Of a stretch of 45,643 nucleotides of DNA, positions 8,700-18,658 are shown in pieces. Origin of the DNA: Chloroflexota bacterium. GTDB lineage: Bacteria; Chloroflexota; Anaerolineae; Anaerolineales; E44-bin32. The notes under the pieces are model-generated. The model was not told the DNA's origin. It did no database searches and saw only the letters and a list, made by a program, of their open reading frames with translations. The stretch spans positions 1 through 45,643 of the forward strand of contig JADFRG010000023.1 in assembly GCA_022561385.1 (NCBI GenBank), read 5' to 3'. Position numbers and translations under genes: made by a program. How positions within the stretch are numbered: the stretch's first letter is position 1; each line of letters starts with the position of its first letter.

Positions 8700-11600
8700 T
8701 TGCCTAATCTGACCCTAACCTCGAACTCGACCATCCTGCTCTCTCCCGCCGCCGGCGGCAAGACAGAGCGGCTCGTACGGTTGCTGGTTGCTGACCCACA
8801 GTCGATCCGGCCGCGCTGGGCGGTGCTGCCGGACCGCACGCAGGTTTCGACCTTTCGGCGACGAATCGCGCAGGCGGGCGGTGCGCTCGGAGTGAGCGTC
8901 GGTACCTTCGGGGATCTCTATCAAGAGATTCTCGCCCGCGCCGGTCAGCCGGTGGCCGTCACACCCGGGCCCGCGCGCCAGCGTATCTTGCGGCTGGCTC
9001 TCCGACAGCTCGAAACAAGCCAAAAACTGCCCTTCTATCATCCAATTGTGGGCACGCCCGGTTTCCTCACCGCCGTGGGCGAGGTGATCGCAGAGCTGAA
9101 GCGTGCCCGGGTCGCGCCTGAGGCGCTCGAAGAGCTGGAACTTCCGAACATGCGCGAGATTGGACTGGTATATGAAGAATTCCAGAAGCGTTTGCAGTCC
9201 ATTCCGTGGACCGATCGCGAAGGCCTCAACGGGCTGGCGATAGAAGCCCTCGGGGATGATCCCGCCCTGCTGGCCGATATGCCACTGATCGCGGTGGACG
9301 GTTTCGATTCATTTGATAACGCTCAACTGGAGGCCCTGGCAGCTCTCGCCGGCCAGGTCGAGCGGTTGGTCGTGGCGCTGCCCGGCTCACATGAATCGGA
9401 TCGAGCCGCGTTCAGGCGATTTGGGAGGCCACTGGCTCGATTGAGAGAAGCACTCCCCGAGGCGGTGCTCGAGGAACTGGAGCACCCAAACAAACTCCCT
9501 GCGCCCTTGCTTCAGCTCGAAGCCGGGCTGTTCGAGCCGGAGGTCGCTCACGCAAAGAACGGGTACAAGAAGATCGAGGCGCGCGGCGTGATCGAAATGA
9601 TGGAGGCGCGGAGCCCGGCCGATGAAGCGCGGGAAGCATTACGCTGGATCAAGGCCCGCCTGGTGCGGAACGGGATGGCGCTGGAAGACTGCGCGGTGAT
9701 CGCGCCCGACGCGACCCGCTACGGGCCGCTGCTCCGCCGGGCCGCCGCAGAATTTGGGCTGCACCTGCGCTTCACGCATGGAAAGCCGTTGAGCATGGCT
9801 CCCTCCGTCTCGGCATTGATGGACCTGCTTGAGCTGAGTCGGTCCGACTGGCCCCGCCGGCTCACGTTGCAAATCGTGCGCTCGCCCTACTTCAATCTAA
9901 CCGAATGGGAGCTAGAGCCAGGCGACGCACTCAAGTTGGATGCCGCCAGCCACGCCGGCCAGGTGGTTGAGGGACTTGACCAGTGGGAGCAGGCGCTCAC
10001 CCAATTGATGCACGCGGAGCCATCTGAGATCGAGGACGGAGACCTCCCACCATTTTCTGTACCGAAGGGCGAATCCGCGGCGCGATTGTTATCCGGATTG
10101 CAAGGGCTCGCGGTACGCCTGACGCCCGCCGCCGCTCGGCCGACCTCAAGGTGGGTGGAGTGGTTGGAGAATTTATTCGACGAGCTGGAATTTCCCGAAC
10201 GCACCAAGGATGAACGCGATCATCCCGCCTTTCTACGCCTGCGCGAAACGTTGCGTGCGCTGGTACTTGGCGAGATTGCGGCCGGTGAGATGGAGCTGAC
10301 CTACGGTGAGTTCCTGGACGAATTACACACCGCCGTGGAAGCCGCGACTTATCGTGAGGGCCGAAAGCTTTATGAGCCAGCGGTCAACGTAATGGGACCG
10401 CTCGAGGCTCGCGGCGGGCGTTATCAGGCGGTGGTGGTGATGGGTTTATCCGAAGGATTAATTCCCGTTGTCGAACGCGAGGACCCCTTCCTGGACGAGG
10501 CGACACGCGCCGCTTTAGGACTCGAGTCGCGGCTTGGGCTTGAGCAGGGTGGCTTGTTCTATCAGTCGGTTACCCGCGCCGACTCCAATTTGCTGCTGAC
10601 CCGCCCCTACCTGGCCGACGATGGCGAGGCCTGGGAAGCCTCACCTTTTTGGCGGACGGTCGAGCGGATGCTCGCTGAAAAGCCGCGACGCATTCGACCC
10701 GAGGCGCCACGCCCCTTGCAGGAGGCAGGCTCTCCCCAGGAGCTGATCTTCTGGGGTGTGCGCCGCGGTGGGATGCCGGCTTCGCTGCTCAAGTCGCACA
10801 AGGAACGCTGGGAACAGCTCCAGCACGCTCAGCAAATTCTATTGGCCCGCAGCGCATCGGAGCCGGCCGGACCCTACGAAGGCGATTTGGCCGCCCAGCG
10901 GGGTGAACTTGCGGGCAATTTCGGACCCGAATACCTGTGGAGTCCCAGCCGGTTGGAATCCTACGGCGCCTGCCCGCATATGTTCTATACCTCCTACTTG
11001 CTTGGGCTGGAGGCGCGCGAGCCGCCGACGGCCGGCCTGGACGCCAAACAGCTCGGCTTGATCCTGCATGAAGTGTTGGAGGAGGTCTACGGAGCGGCGG
11101 AGGATCCCGCCGACCTCGATTCGGTTCTCGAAACCCTGGAGCGAATAGTCGACCCGATCATGGATCGCGCTCCCAACCGGTACGGCTTTCGGCCGACGCC
11201 GCTATGGGAGATCGAACGCAATCAGCATAAGGAAGCGCTGCGAGAAACGGTGCGCGCGCTGTCTGAGGTGGGAGAGGGCTGGAGGCCGGCCGAATTTGAA
11301 ATGAGATTCGGGTTCGACCCGAACGCACCGCTGGAGTTGGCGGTGGGCGGCAAAACGATCCGAGTGCGCGGCATGATCGACCGTCTGGACCGGAGAGGTG
11401 ACGGCCGCCTGCGCGTGATCGATTACAAGACCGGAACCGGCCGGCTCAATGTGAAAGAACTCGACGAGGGTAGGCGGATCCAGCTCCCGTTGTACGCGCT
11501 CGCCGCGCAGGAAGCGCTCGAGTTGGGGGAGGTTGTAGAAGGTTTTTACTGGGCTATTTTGGCGGCCAAGCGCAGTTCGCTTCGGTTGAGCAACTATCGC

Positions 11601-11789
11601 TCGACGGAGGAGGGCGGCGGGGTGGGACCGGAGGCGGCCTATGACACCGCCCGTCGGCACGTGAGCCGGATCGTCGAAGGGGTGAGCTCCGGTCATTTTG
11701 AGCCGATTCCGCCCCCGGGGGGTTGCCCGAGCTACTGCCCGGCGGCTGCCTGGTGCTGGCGCTATCAGCCACAGGCGGGCGGTAGATGA
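8700..11789 (+). CDS. addB: AddB-like helicase/exonuclease subunit
   Basis: A 1029-residue subunit of the AddAB double-strand-break resection complex, which unwinds and degrades DNA ends before RecA loading. The N-terminus has a nucleotide-binding loop PAAGGKT (ending K21-T22). The C-terminal nuclease domain has GMIDRLD and DYKTG (D908, K910). Four cysteines, C758 and C1009, C1013, C1019, match the Fe-S staple of AddB, although the spacing inside the triad is CxxxC rather than CxxC. The start is a TTG at 8700 giving MPNLTLTSNS. No clear ribosome site is visible, so it is tentative. The next gene starts shortly after the stop. Confidence 0.9.
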   Translation: MPNLTLTSNSTILLSPAAGGKTERLVRLLVADPQSIRPRWAVLPDRTQVSTFRRRIAQAGGALGVSVGTFGDLYQEILARAGQPVAVTPGPARQRILRLALRQLETSQKLPFYHPIVGTPGFLTAVGEVIAELKRARVAPEALEELELPNMREIGLVYEEFQKRLQSIPWTDREGLNGLAIEALGDDPALLADMPLIAVDGFDSFDNAQLEALAALAGQVERLVVALPGSHESDRAAFRRFGRPLARLREALPEAVLEELEHPNKLPAPLLQLEAGLFEPEVAHAKNGYKKIEARGVIEMMEARSPADEAREALRWIKARLVRNGMALEDCAVIAPDATRYGPLLRRAAAEFGLHLRFTHGKPLSMAPSVSALMDLLELSRSDWPRRLTLQIVRSPYFNLTEWELEPGDALKLDAASHAGQVVEGLDQWEQALTQLMHAEPSEIEDGDLPPFSVPKGESAARLLSGLQGLAVRLTPAAARPTSRWVEWLENLFDELEFPERTKDERDHPAFLRLRETLRALVLGEIAAGEMELTYGEFLDELHTAVEAATYREGRKLYEPAVNVMGPLEARGGRYQAVVVMGLSEGLIPVVEREDPFLDEATRAALGLESRLGLEQGGLFYQSVTRADSNLLLTRPYLADDGEAWEASPFWRTVERMLAEKPRRIRPEAPRPLQEAGSPQELIFWGVRRGGMPASLLKSHKERWEQLQHAQQILLARSASEPAGPYEGDLAAQRGELAGNFGPEYLWSPSRLESYGACPHMFYTSYLLGLEAREPPTAGLDAKQLGLILHEVLEEVYGAAEDPADLDSVLETLERIVDPIMDRAPNRYGFRPTPLWEIERNQHKEALRETVRALSEVGEGWRPAEFEMRFGFDPNAPLELAVGGKTIRVRGMIDRLDRRGDGRLRVIDYKTGTGRLNVKELDEGRRIQLPLYALAAQEALELGEVVEGFYWAILAAKRSSLRLSNYRSTEEGGGVGPEAAYDTARRHVSRIVEGVSSGHFEPIPPPGGCPSYCPAAAWCWRYQPQAGGR

Positions 11790-11856
11790 GCGTGACCGAT
11801 CAGCCGACTATCTGCGAGCTCATGGAAGATCGGCATCAGGCCGAGGGTTGGCGCGC

Positions 11857-14800
11857 GTGACCGATCCGCTGGCTCTATTCGAGCTCACGGCAGATCAACA
11901 TCGAGCGGCGACCGAAACCGAGCGTGACGTGTTAATGACGGCCGGCGCCGGAACCGGCAAGACCCGTACGCTGGTCGCCCGTTATGTCTATCTACTTTCG
12001 ACGGGTAAAACCGAACGCCAGATAGCCGCCATCACCTTCACCGAAAAGGCTGCCCGCGAAATGCGCAATCGCATTCGCCAGGCGGTAAGCGATCTGGCCG
12101 CGGCCTCGCGGGGAGACGAACAGTCAAGGTGGCTCGAGATCGAGTCGCGGATGGATGCCGCACGGATCGGCACGATCCACAGCCTGGCGGCCGAGATCTT
12201 GCGCGCACATCCCGCAGAAGCGAAGCTCGATCCCGGCTTTCTGGTCGTTGACGAAGGCCTGGGTCTGACTTTCAAGGCTCGTGCGGTCGCGGATGGCCTG
12301 GCCTGGGCGGCCGGGGATCCGGAAGCCGCCCAGCTTTTCCTTGCCTTCACAACCAACCAACTCTCTACCGTCCTCAGCAGGCTTTTGGCTGAGCGCCTGG
12401 AGGCAGAAGTGCTGTTGGGGGCCGAGACCGGCCTGAAATTATGGAACATGGTGCGCGCTTTGATTGAAGACTTCCTCCAGCTGCAACCGATCGCCGACGG
12501 AATTCAAACCCTCCATGATTTAGCCAGAAACGACGAGCTGGAGGCTGACGCAGGCCCCGCACTCGGCCCACGCGTCGAGCTGCTGCTGGAGTTATGGAAT
12601 GACCTGGAAGGTACCCTCGCGGCCGACGACCTGCTCGGTGCATGCGGCGTGTTATTCCGGATTCGGCGCGAGGGCCTACAAAAGGTCGGTGGGAGCAAGA
12701 AGAGCCGCGCCCGAGCGGTGGTTCACGAAATGCAAGATCTCTATGACGATCATTTGAACCTCTGGATCGGCGGCGCCAAGTCGAAAGACGCGCCTCCTTC
12801 GGCCGAGGCGGATGCGGCCTGGGACCAGCAGCGGCCGCGCTTGAAGGTTCTCTTCGACCAGGCGCTCTCTGCGTACAGGCGGGAATTGGATACCCGCAGG
12901 GCACTTGATTTTGATGATCTGGAGGCCGGCGCTCTGCGGCTGCTTGAGACGCCAGAAATCGGGGAGCTCTGGCGAGCGCGAGTTCATGCGGTCTTGGTGG
13001 ATGAATTTCAGGACACCAACGAACGGCAGCGCCGCATCATCGAGGCGCTCGTCGGCGATCGCCCCGGCGCACTATTCGCGGTTGGAGACGCGCGTCAGAG
13101 CATCTACCGCTTCCGGGGGGCCGATGTGCGGGTCTTTCGTCGCAAGCGGCAGGAAGTGGAACGAAGCGGCGGCCTGGCTCCCGAAATCGAGCTCAGTTTC
13201 AGGGCGCATGCGCCGCTGTTGGCGGCCCTCGACGACTTCGTGGGTCCGCTGATGGACGGCGATGAGACGACTGCGCTCCACAGAGTTCCATACACCGCGT
13301 TGACCGCCGACCGTCGAGGTCCAGGAGCTTCGGGCGCCGGACCGCATCTCGAACTCGTGTTGGGGACCGGCGAGGGCGCCGAGCGGGGCCGCAGCGCGGG
13401 CGCGCGCGCACTTGCCAATCGCCTGGTTGAGCTGAGGTGGGAAGGGGTCATTCGGGATTGGAGCGAGGTGGCGCTGTTGTTCCGCGCTTCGCCCGGGTTC
13501 GAGCCTTATGAATTGGCTCTGGAGACGGCGGGGATTCCGTTCGTGACCGTGGCCGGGCGCGGATTCTACGCGCGCCCGGAGATCCGGGATGTGATCAATA
13601 CGTTGCGCGCGATCGCGGATCCCAGCGACGACCTGGCGCTGGCCGGCTTCCTGCGTTCGCCCGCGCTCGGGCTCAGCGATTCGGGCCTCTACCTCTTACG
13701 AGTGGACGGGTCAAAAAAACGCCCGCTGAGAGCCGCGCTGGCGGAGGCCTCCCGAATCCTGGATGGGGAGGACCTGCGGGCGGCCGCGCGGGCCCAGCAG
13801 GTTTTGGAGGAGATGCATCTGTTGGCGGATCGGCTTCCGGTGGCGGAGTTGATCGGCTTGCTCGTAGATCGCCTGGATTGGCGCGCGGTGATGGCCAGCT
13901 CTCACAGCCGACTGTGGCGCAATTTGGACAAGCTGGTGGACGATGCACAGGTCAGTGAGCTGGTGAACGTGAACGCGTTTCTGGAGTACCTGGGAGTGTT
14001 GCGCGAGGTGGGTGCCAGGGAGGGCGAAGCTCCAGCGGGAGAGGGCGGGGCGCTGCAGCTGATGACGATTCACAAGGCCAAGGGTTTGGAATTCGATTTG
14101 GTGGTGCTGGCGGATGCCTCGCGCAGCAGCCCGCAGCGGTCCCAATCCGTCTACCTGATGGATGAGATTGGTGCGGCGGCTGCCATGGATCGAGTGGAGG
14201 ACAAGCCGCTTGTGTATCGTCTGGCGAGGGCCCTGGACGCAAAGCAATCCCAGGCCGAAGAAGACCGATTGCTGTATGTCGCTGCGACGCGGGCGCGCGA
14301 GCGTCTCATCATAAGCGGCCACTTGAGTGAGAGCAGGGGGAGCTACAAAGCCAACGGTTGGATGAAGGAGACGCTTGAGCTATTTGACCTCGACCCGAAA
14401 ACGTTGGTGGATGGCGCCGGTTCAGAATTGCTGCTGGACCTTCCCGGCGGCGAGCGTTTGCGAGCCTGGGCCGACCCAGGGTCCAGCCCGCTCGAGTGGG
14501 TAAACAAGGGTACCTCGACCGCCTGGCCCGACTCAGCCGAGACGCCGCTGTTTCACGTAGCGAGCGTAATTCAACGCGAACAAGCAGATTCGGAATTGGA
14601 TGAGGAGCCGGAACGGTCCTGGCGGGCGACCGGCATCGGCCGGAAAGCGCCGGCGACTGCCGTTGGCCGGATCGTGCACGCTGCGATCCAGCGCGGAGCG
14701 ATGCCCGGAAACCCCGCGTTCGAGCGGTTCCTGGAGAACGAGGCTTTCAGAGCGGGACTGGTGGATCCCAGCCAGCGCCGGGCCGCGATCCGTGAATCGA

Positions 14801-15138
14801 CCGAGTTGCTTGAGAGGCTCGCAGCGCACGACCTGTGGACCGAGATCACATCCGCCACGGAGATCCAGCACGAGATCCCATTCACGACCTCGGATCCGGA
14901 TGGCGTCGTCCAAAGCGGTCAAATTGACTTGCTCTGGCGTGACGCGAACGGATGGAAGATCGTGGATTTCAAGACCGACACCCTGCGAAGCGATGAAGAT
15001 CTCGAGGCCGCGGTCAAGCGTCACCGGAAGCAGGTCGAGCGCTACGTCCGTTCGGCGGCGGACATCCTTGGAGAACAGCCGATTGGCATGTTGTGTTTCC
15101 TCGACTCGCATGAGCGAGTCGAGTTGGTGGAGGTTTGA
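11857..15138 (+). CDS. addA: AddA-like UvrD-family helicase-nuclease
   Basis: An SF1 helicase-nuclease of 1093 residues that pairs with AddB. Walker A is GAGTGKT (30-36), the Q-motif region is LTADQHRAA, motif II is DEFQD (382-386), and the helicase end motif is YVAATRARERL. The C-terminal RecB nuclease has QIDLLW and VDFKTD (D1037, K1039). I chose the GTG at 11857 because the family homology begins there and a CCGAGGG site lies about 9 bases upstream. The frame stays open back to 11698 inside addB, but that extension looks like addB in another phase. The 11-base string CGTGACCGATC occurs both here and near 11791, where an alternative start in another frame leads nowhere. Confidence 0.9.
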   Translation: MTDPLALFELTADQHRAATETERDVLMTAGAGTGKTRTLVARYVYLLSTGKTERQIAAITFTEKAAREMRNRIRQAVSDLAAASRGDEQSRWLEIESRMDAARIGTIHSLAAEILRAHPAEAKLDPGFLVVDEGLGLTFKARAVADGLAWAAGDPEAAQLFLAFTTNQLSTVLSRLLAERLEAEVLLGAETGLKLWNMVRALIEDFLQLQPIADGIQTLHDLARNDELEADAGPALGPRVELLLELWNDLEGTLAADDLLGACGVLFRIRREGLQKVGGSKKSRARAVVHEMQDLYDDHLNLWIGGAKSKDAPPSAEADAAWDQQRPRLKVLFDQALSAYRRELDTRRALDFDDLEAGALRLLETPEIGELWRARVHAVLVDEFQDTNERQRRIIEALVGDRPGALFAVGDARQSIYRFRGADVRVFRRKRQEVERSGGLAPEIELSFRAHAPLLAALDDFVGPLMDGDETTALHRVPYTALTADRRGPGASGAGPHLELVLGTGEGAERGRSAGARALANRLVELRWEGVIRDWSEVALLFRASPGFEPYELALETAGIPFVTVAGRGFYARPEIRDVINTLRAIADPSDDLALAGFLRSPALGLSDSGLYLLRVDGSKKRPLRAALAEASRILDGEDLRAAARAQQVLEEMHLLADRLPVAELIGLLVDRLDWRAVMASSHSRLWRNLDKLVDDAQVSELVNVNAFLEYLGVLREVGAREGEAPAGEGGALQLMTIHKAKGLEFDLVVLADASRSSPQRSQSVYLMDEIGAAAAMDRVEDKPLVYRLARALDAKQSQAEEDRLLYVAATRARERLIISGHLSESRGSYKANGWMKETLELFDLDPKTLVDGAGSELLLDLPGGERLRAWADPGSSPLEWVNKGTSTAWPDSAETPLFHVASVIQREQADSELDEEPERSWRATGIGRKAPATAVGRIVHAAIQRGAMPGNPAFERFLENEAFRAGLVDPSQRRAAIRESTELLERLAAHDLWTEITSATEIQHEIPFTTSDPDGVVQSGQIDLLWRDANGWKIVDFKTDTLRSDEDLEAAVKRHRKQVERYVRSAADILGEQPIGMLCFLDSHERVELVEV

Positions 15139-15187
15139 TCTGGAGAAACGCTTGATCGCTTCCCGCATTCGCATGAGGTAATGTCGG

Positions 15188-15211
15188 GGTCGGCTCCACT
15201 CGCAGAGTGCT
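15188..15211 (-). repeat. Fragment of the dispersed 250 bp repeat
   Basis: The segment reads CGGCTCCACTCGCAGAGTG plus two more matching bases on the plus strand. This is the reverse complement of the core of the three large repeat copies at 33.2, 37.8 and 43.9 kb, with 21 identical bases in a row. It is too long to expect by chance and shows that the repeat family reaches outside the right-hand accessory zone. Confidence 0.6.
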
Positions 15212-15219
15212 GCAGGAGT

Positions 15220-15345
15220 TTCTATTCTTTATCGAGTAGCTATTTCCTTTTCTCCCTCTTCTTTTTCCTTTTCTCCTTCTTTGTAAGCTGGGGCTTTTTC
15301 TTATCTTGTCTTCCCGCTTTGTCTCTCTTTCCTTTATCGCCCATA
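15220..15345. other. Polypyrimidine tract behind addA
   Basis: About 125 bases made up mostly of C and T on the plus strand, including runs such as CCTTTTCTCCCTCTTC. It sits between addA and the kinase, which converge on it. No gene is supported; an open frame across it on the minus strand is just lysine/arginine-rich low complexity. Such purine/pyrimidine strand bias can form triplex DNA, but that is not shown here. Confidence 0.55.
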
Positions 15346-15393
15346 TCAACTCCCTCGTAATCCACTCAGTTGCGGCGGTCGCTAGCAAAGTAG

Positions 15394-15421
15394 AAGCCCG
15401 ACTTTGCTTGAAGTCGGGCTT
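15394..15421. terminator. Perfect 11 bp hairpin between convergent genes
   Basis: AAGCCCGACTT, a six-base loop TGCTTG, then AAGTCGGGCTT. It lies between addA (plus) and the kinase gene (minus), where a bidirectional terminator is expected. No clear T-run follows on either strand, so intrinsic termination is likely but not certain. Its stem resembles that of the terminator at 44233. Confidence 0.55.
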
Positions 15422-15753
15422 GAATGCCTCAATGACAGTGCGCGGCTTCCCCCGACGCCACGGCCTACCCTCACTGTTAGCCGGCTCCTGAATTGTCTAT
15501 TTCATGCTACATGATTTGAGTGGGGGTTTCAATCCTTAGGGAAAATGCTGCACGTTTATTGACTCGACCATCAGTATAAAAGGTTCAGGCCGCTGCGACA
15601 GGTTGTTTTGAGGATAAACGGTCGAGATTTGGTAGGTAGGGGAGGCGGTGGTCTTGCCCGGTCAGGCTGGAGTCAGGGCGCCGCGGTGAGGACGGGCCCG
15701 CCCACCGCTGCGAGCTCAGGATATTCGGCGCGAGAGGGATTGTTGGTTGAGGG

Positions 15754-16671
15754 TCAAGCTGGGGCCGAGGTCAGGGCCGTAGCCGGGACGACGGGGGTTT
15801 CACCTGCGATTCCGCCTTTCAAGGCCGCCGCAAACTCGCCGGCCGAAGAGAAACGGTCGGAGGGATGTTTCGCCAGTGCCCGATCGATCACGCGTTGAAT
15901 ATCTGCCGCCAGGTTTGGCACCATCGGGGGCAGCAGGTGGACGTGGCCATAGAGGATATCGGCCAATGAATCCTCTTGACCGCGAAAGGGTACCTGGCCG
16001 GACAGCATCTCATACAGCACGATTCCAAGGGCATAAACATCCGAACGCGGATCCGCGAGGCCCCCAGAGACCTGCTCCGGGCTCATGTAGGCTGGCGTTC
16101 CGACGATGGGATCGCCGGATTGGGTCGAAGTCGCCTCCGCAAGCTGAGCCAATCCAAAGTCGGCCACCACCACCTGGACGTCCGCCGGCAGCGGTATGTC
16201 GGCCTGCAGCTCTCGATCCGATCCCAGCAGCATGATATTGGCCGGCTTCACGTCTCGGTGCACGATGCCCAGCGTATGTGCGTGATCGAGCGCTTCGGCT
16301 GCCGAGCTAATGACCTGGCGGACGATGTGCAGCGGCGGCAGCAGCCCAAGTGCACGCAAATGGTTCAGTCTTTTCTGCAGGGTGATGCCGTGCACGAGTT
16401 CCATCACGATGTACGGTCGGTTCTGGACCACGTTGCAGTCAATACACCGCACGATATTCGGGTGCTGCATGCTGGTCAGCGCGTCGGCTTCGGCCCGAAA
16501 GAACTTCATCATGGCCGGGTCGTTCCGAATGGGTTCGTGCAAGATCTTGATGGCCACCAGGCGGTCGAGGCCGCTGTGTTTCCCCAGGTAGACGTCCGCC
16601 ATTTCGCCTCGGCCGAGCAGGCTCTCGATGTGCACCTCGCCTACCGTGCGGCCGATCCAGTTCTCGTGCAT
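15754..16671 (-). CDS. Soluble Hanks-type Ser/Thr protein kinase
   Basis: A eukaryotic-like protein kinase of about 305 residues consisting of little more than the catalytic domain. It has a glycine loop LLGRGEMADVYLG (the usual second GG is GE), ATP-binding lysine in VAIKIL, catalytic loop HRDVKPANIM, the metal-binding DFGLAQ and the activation segment end GTPAYMSPEQ. No membrane anchor or PASTA repeats follow, so it should be cytosolic. I place the start at the ATG ending at 16671 (MHENWIGRTVGEV). ATG at 16695 and GTG at 16746 are in frame and possible. It is divergent from the hydrolase gene. Substrates are unknown. Confidence 0.9.
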   Translation of the reverse strand: MHENWIGRTVGEVHIESLLGRGEMADVYLGKHSGLDRLVAIKILHEPIRNDPAMMKFFRAEADALTSMQHPNIVRCIDCNVVQNRPYIVMELVHGITLQKRLNHLRALGLLPPLHIVRQVISSAAEALDHAHTLGIVHRDVKPANIMLLGSDRELQADIPLPADVQVVVADFGLAQLAEATSTQSGDPIVGTPAYMSPEQVSGGLADPRSDVYALGIVLYEMLSGQVPFRGQEDSLADILYGHVHLLPPMVPNLAADIQRVIDRALAKHPSDRFSSAGEFAAALKGGIAGETPVVPATALTSAPA

Positions 16672-17043
16672 GATTCTGTTCTGCCTTCTGTCCATGATCT
16701 CACGATCCCAGACGGTCCCGTCGGAAGACGAGGCCGCGGCACCCACTCAACGTGGGGCAGGCATCGTGTTGATTCAAGGTTTGGATGCTTGTTCGCGGCG
16801 CAGTCTTACCGGCCCTGCATCCGCCGATCTCGCATGTGCGGCATCTTGGAGATATTCCCGAGCCGATGCTCTGTGTACGGGAGTTCGTCCGTTATATGCG
16901 TGCCTGGGGGAGAGGATCATCCGCAAGATTCCCTCACCGCGGATGCGCCAAATGCATCATAATGATCCGAAGAACGTTGGTTCGGCAGATGGTTAACGGC
17001 GATTTGCTAGGATTACCCTGATTCGTACATTTGGAGGTGGGTA

Positions 17044-17952
17044 GTGAAACGTTGGCAAAAGATTGCAGCGCGGGTAGCCGGCTCCGTCCTGGTCGTCCTG
17101 TTTGTGGGACTGATGGTTGTGAGCCGCTCCCAGGCGCTCGATCTGATCACCCACCCCATCGGCGAGCGGGAGGCGATCGACCAGACTCCGGCCGACTTCG
17201 GGCTGGCCTACGAAGACGTGAGTGTGACCACGCCGGACGGCCTGAACTTGGTCGGCTGGTACCTCCCTTCGAAGAACGGCGCGGCGATCATGGCCCAGCA
17301 CGGATATAAGGGAGACCGCAGGGGCCTGCTCGATGAAGCTGCGATGCTCAACGAGAACGGTTATGGCGTGCTGCTGACCACCGTCCGGGCCCACGATCTG
17401 AGCGACGGCGAAGTGATCTCCTTCGGCTTGAACGAAATGCAGGATCTGGAGGCCTGGTATCAGTTTCTTCTCACACGCAGCGAAGTCGACCCGGGCCGGA
17501 TCGGCATTCTCGGCAATTCGTTGGGCGGCTCGCTGGTCATCCAGTACGCCGCGCAAAACGGGAACATCCAGGCCACCGTGGCCCACAGCGCCTTTTCTTC
17601 CTTGGACGACACGGTTGCGACCTCCATCAAGTACTTCACCGGTTTGCCCGCGTTCCCCTTCGCGCCCGCCATTGTCTTGTGGGCCGAGCAGGAAGTGGGT
17701 TTTGATTCATCGGAAGTCAGCGCTAAGGCCTGGATCGGCGGGCTGAGCCCGCGCCCGGTGTTCCTGCTTCAAGGCGGTGCGGACACCGCAATTTCGCCTG
17801 AGAGTGGGCAGCTGCTGTACGATGCCGCCGGGGAGCCCAAGGAGCTGTGGTATGAGCCCGAGCTGGGCCACGTTGCGTTCTACACCGAGCTGCCGGAGCA
17901 GTTTGAGGACCGCGTCGTGGGCTTCTTTGACCGATATTTGTTGGGCGATTAG
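17044..17952 (+). CDS. Membrane-anchored alpha/beta hydrolase
   Basis: A 302-residue serine hydrolase. Residues 8-27 form one hydrophobic anchor, so the catalytic domain is probably outside the membrane. The nucleophile elbow is GNSLGG with S159. A late aspartate in GGADTAISPES and the histidine in LGHVAF complete the expected triad. An HGYKGDR loop probably forms the oxyanion region. The start is GTG at 17044, backed by a GGAGGTGGG site immediately upstream. The nearest families are the BAAT/S9-like hydrolases. The substrate is not predictable. Confidence 0.88.
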   Translation: MKRWQKIAARVAGSVLVVLFVGLMVVSRSQALDLITHPIGEREAIDQTPADFGLAYEDVSVTTPDGLNLVGWYLPSKNGAAIMAQHGYKGDRRGLLDEAAMLNENGYGVLLTTVRAHDLSDGEVISFGLNEMQDLEAWYQFLLTRSEVDPGRIGILGNSLGGSLVIQYAAQNGNIQATVAHSAFSSLDDTVATSIKYFTGLPAFPFAPAIVLWAEQEVGFDSSEVSAKAWIGGLSPRPVFLLQGGADTAISPESGQLLYDAAGEPKELWYEPELGHVAFYTELPEQFEDRVVGFFDRYLLGD

Positions 17953-18127
17953 GGCGGCTCAACCAGGCCTAGTTACCAGCCTCCAAACGAATTTCGTAGC
18001 CGATTCGGACACCGGGCGATCTAAACTTGGTCATTACTAGGTTCAATACCAATTCGCTGCCCGGAACCATGTCGCTCGGCAGCGATGCTCCCCACTCTTG
18101 GGCGGACCCGCCCACCGCGGTATGGGG

Positions 18128-18658
18128 TCACCCCGGATCGTAGACGTCGGCTTCGTTGGCAAGCAACCCGCGTTCACTCAAATAAAACGTCCGTGCACCG
18201 TCGCTGAGCTGTAGTTCGAGACTGTTGTCGAACACTCCGCCTGCAGGGACGTTGGGGCGGCCCTCCGCATCCGACCAATCCACCGTTGCACAACCGGACA
18301 GCGGGTGGTCGTTCGAGCAGGCCTGGTCCGGGCGTCCCGCGTCCCAGAGTGACACGACAATACGCATACCTGCGCTGGGTTCAAGTGATGAAGGAACGGA
18401 ATGAATGAGTTGGACCGTCTCGTGGAATCCGGGCTCGCCAAACGCATTTGCGGCCGGAAGATCGAACTCTCCGGCCGCGATTTGAGATGGGGAAACGGGT
18501 TGGGCTGATTGGGTGGGGCCTTGAACCACCGGATCAGGCGTGGCCGTCGGCTGATCGGTTGGCTGTGCGGCGTTCTGGGTGCATGCGGACAATACCAGGA
18601 TGGAAGCGGCTGCGACCGAAGCAAGTGCGATGAGTTTGCCGGCCTTGTTTGGAATCAT
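18128..18658 (-). CDS. Predicted secreted lipoprotein, function unknown
   Basis: A 176-residue protein with a signal peptide and a lipobox LVLSAC, lipidated on C26, followed by a T/P/Q-rich linker of about 35 residues. The globular remainder has no family I recognise; it contains three more cysteines (in QACSNDHPLSGCATVDW) that could form a disulfide. It is convergent with the hydrolase gene. It lies on the outer face of the membrane if the prediction is right. Confidence 0.75.
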   Translation of the reverse strand: MIPNKAGKLIALASVAAASILVLSACTQNAAQPTDQPTATPDPVVQGPTQSAQPVSPSQIAAGEFDLPAANAFGEPGFHETVQLIHSVPSSLEPSAGMRIVVSLWDAGRPDQACSNDHPLSGCATVDWSDAEGRPNVPAGGVFDNSLELQLSDGARTFYLSERGLLANEADVYDPG

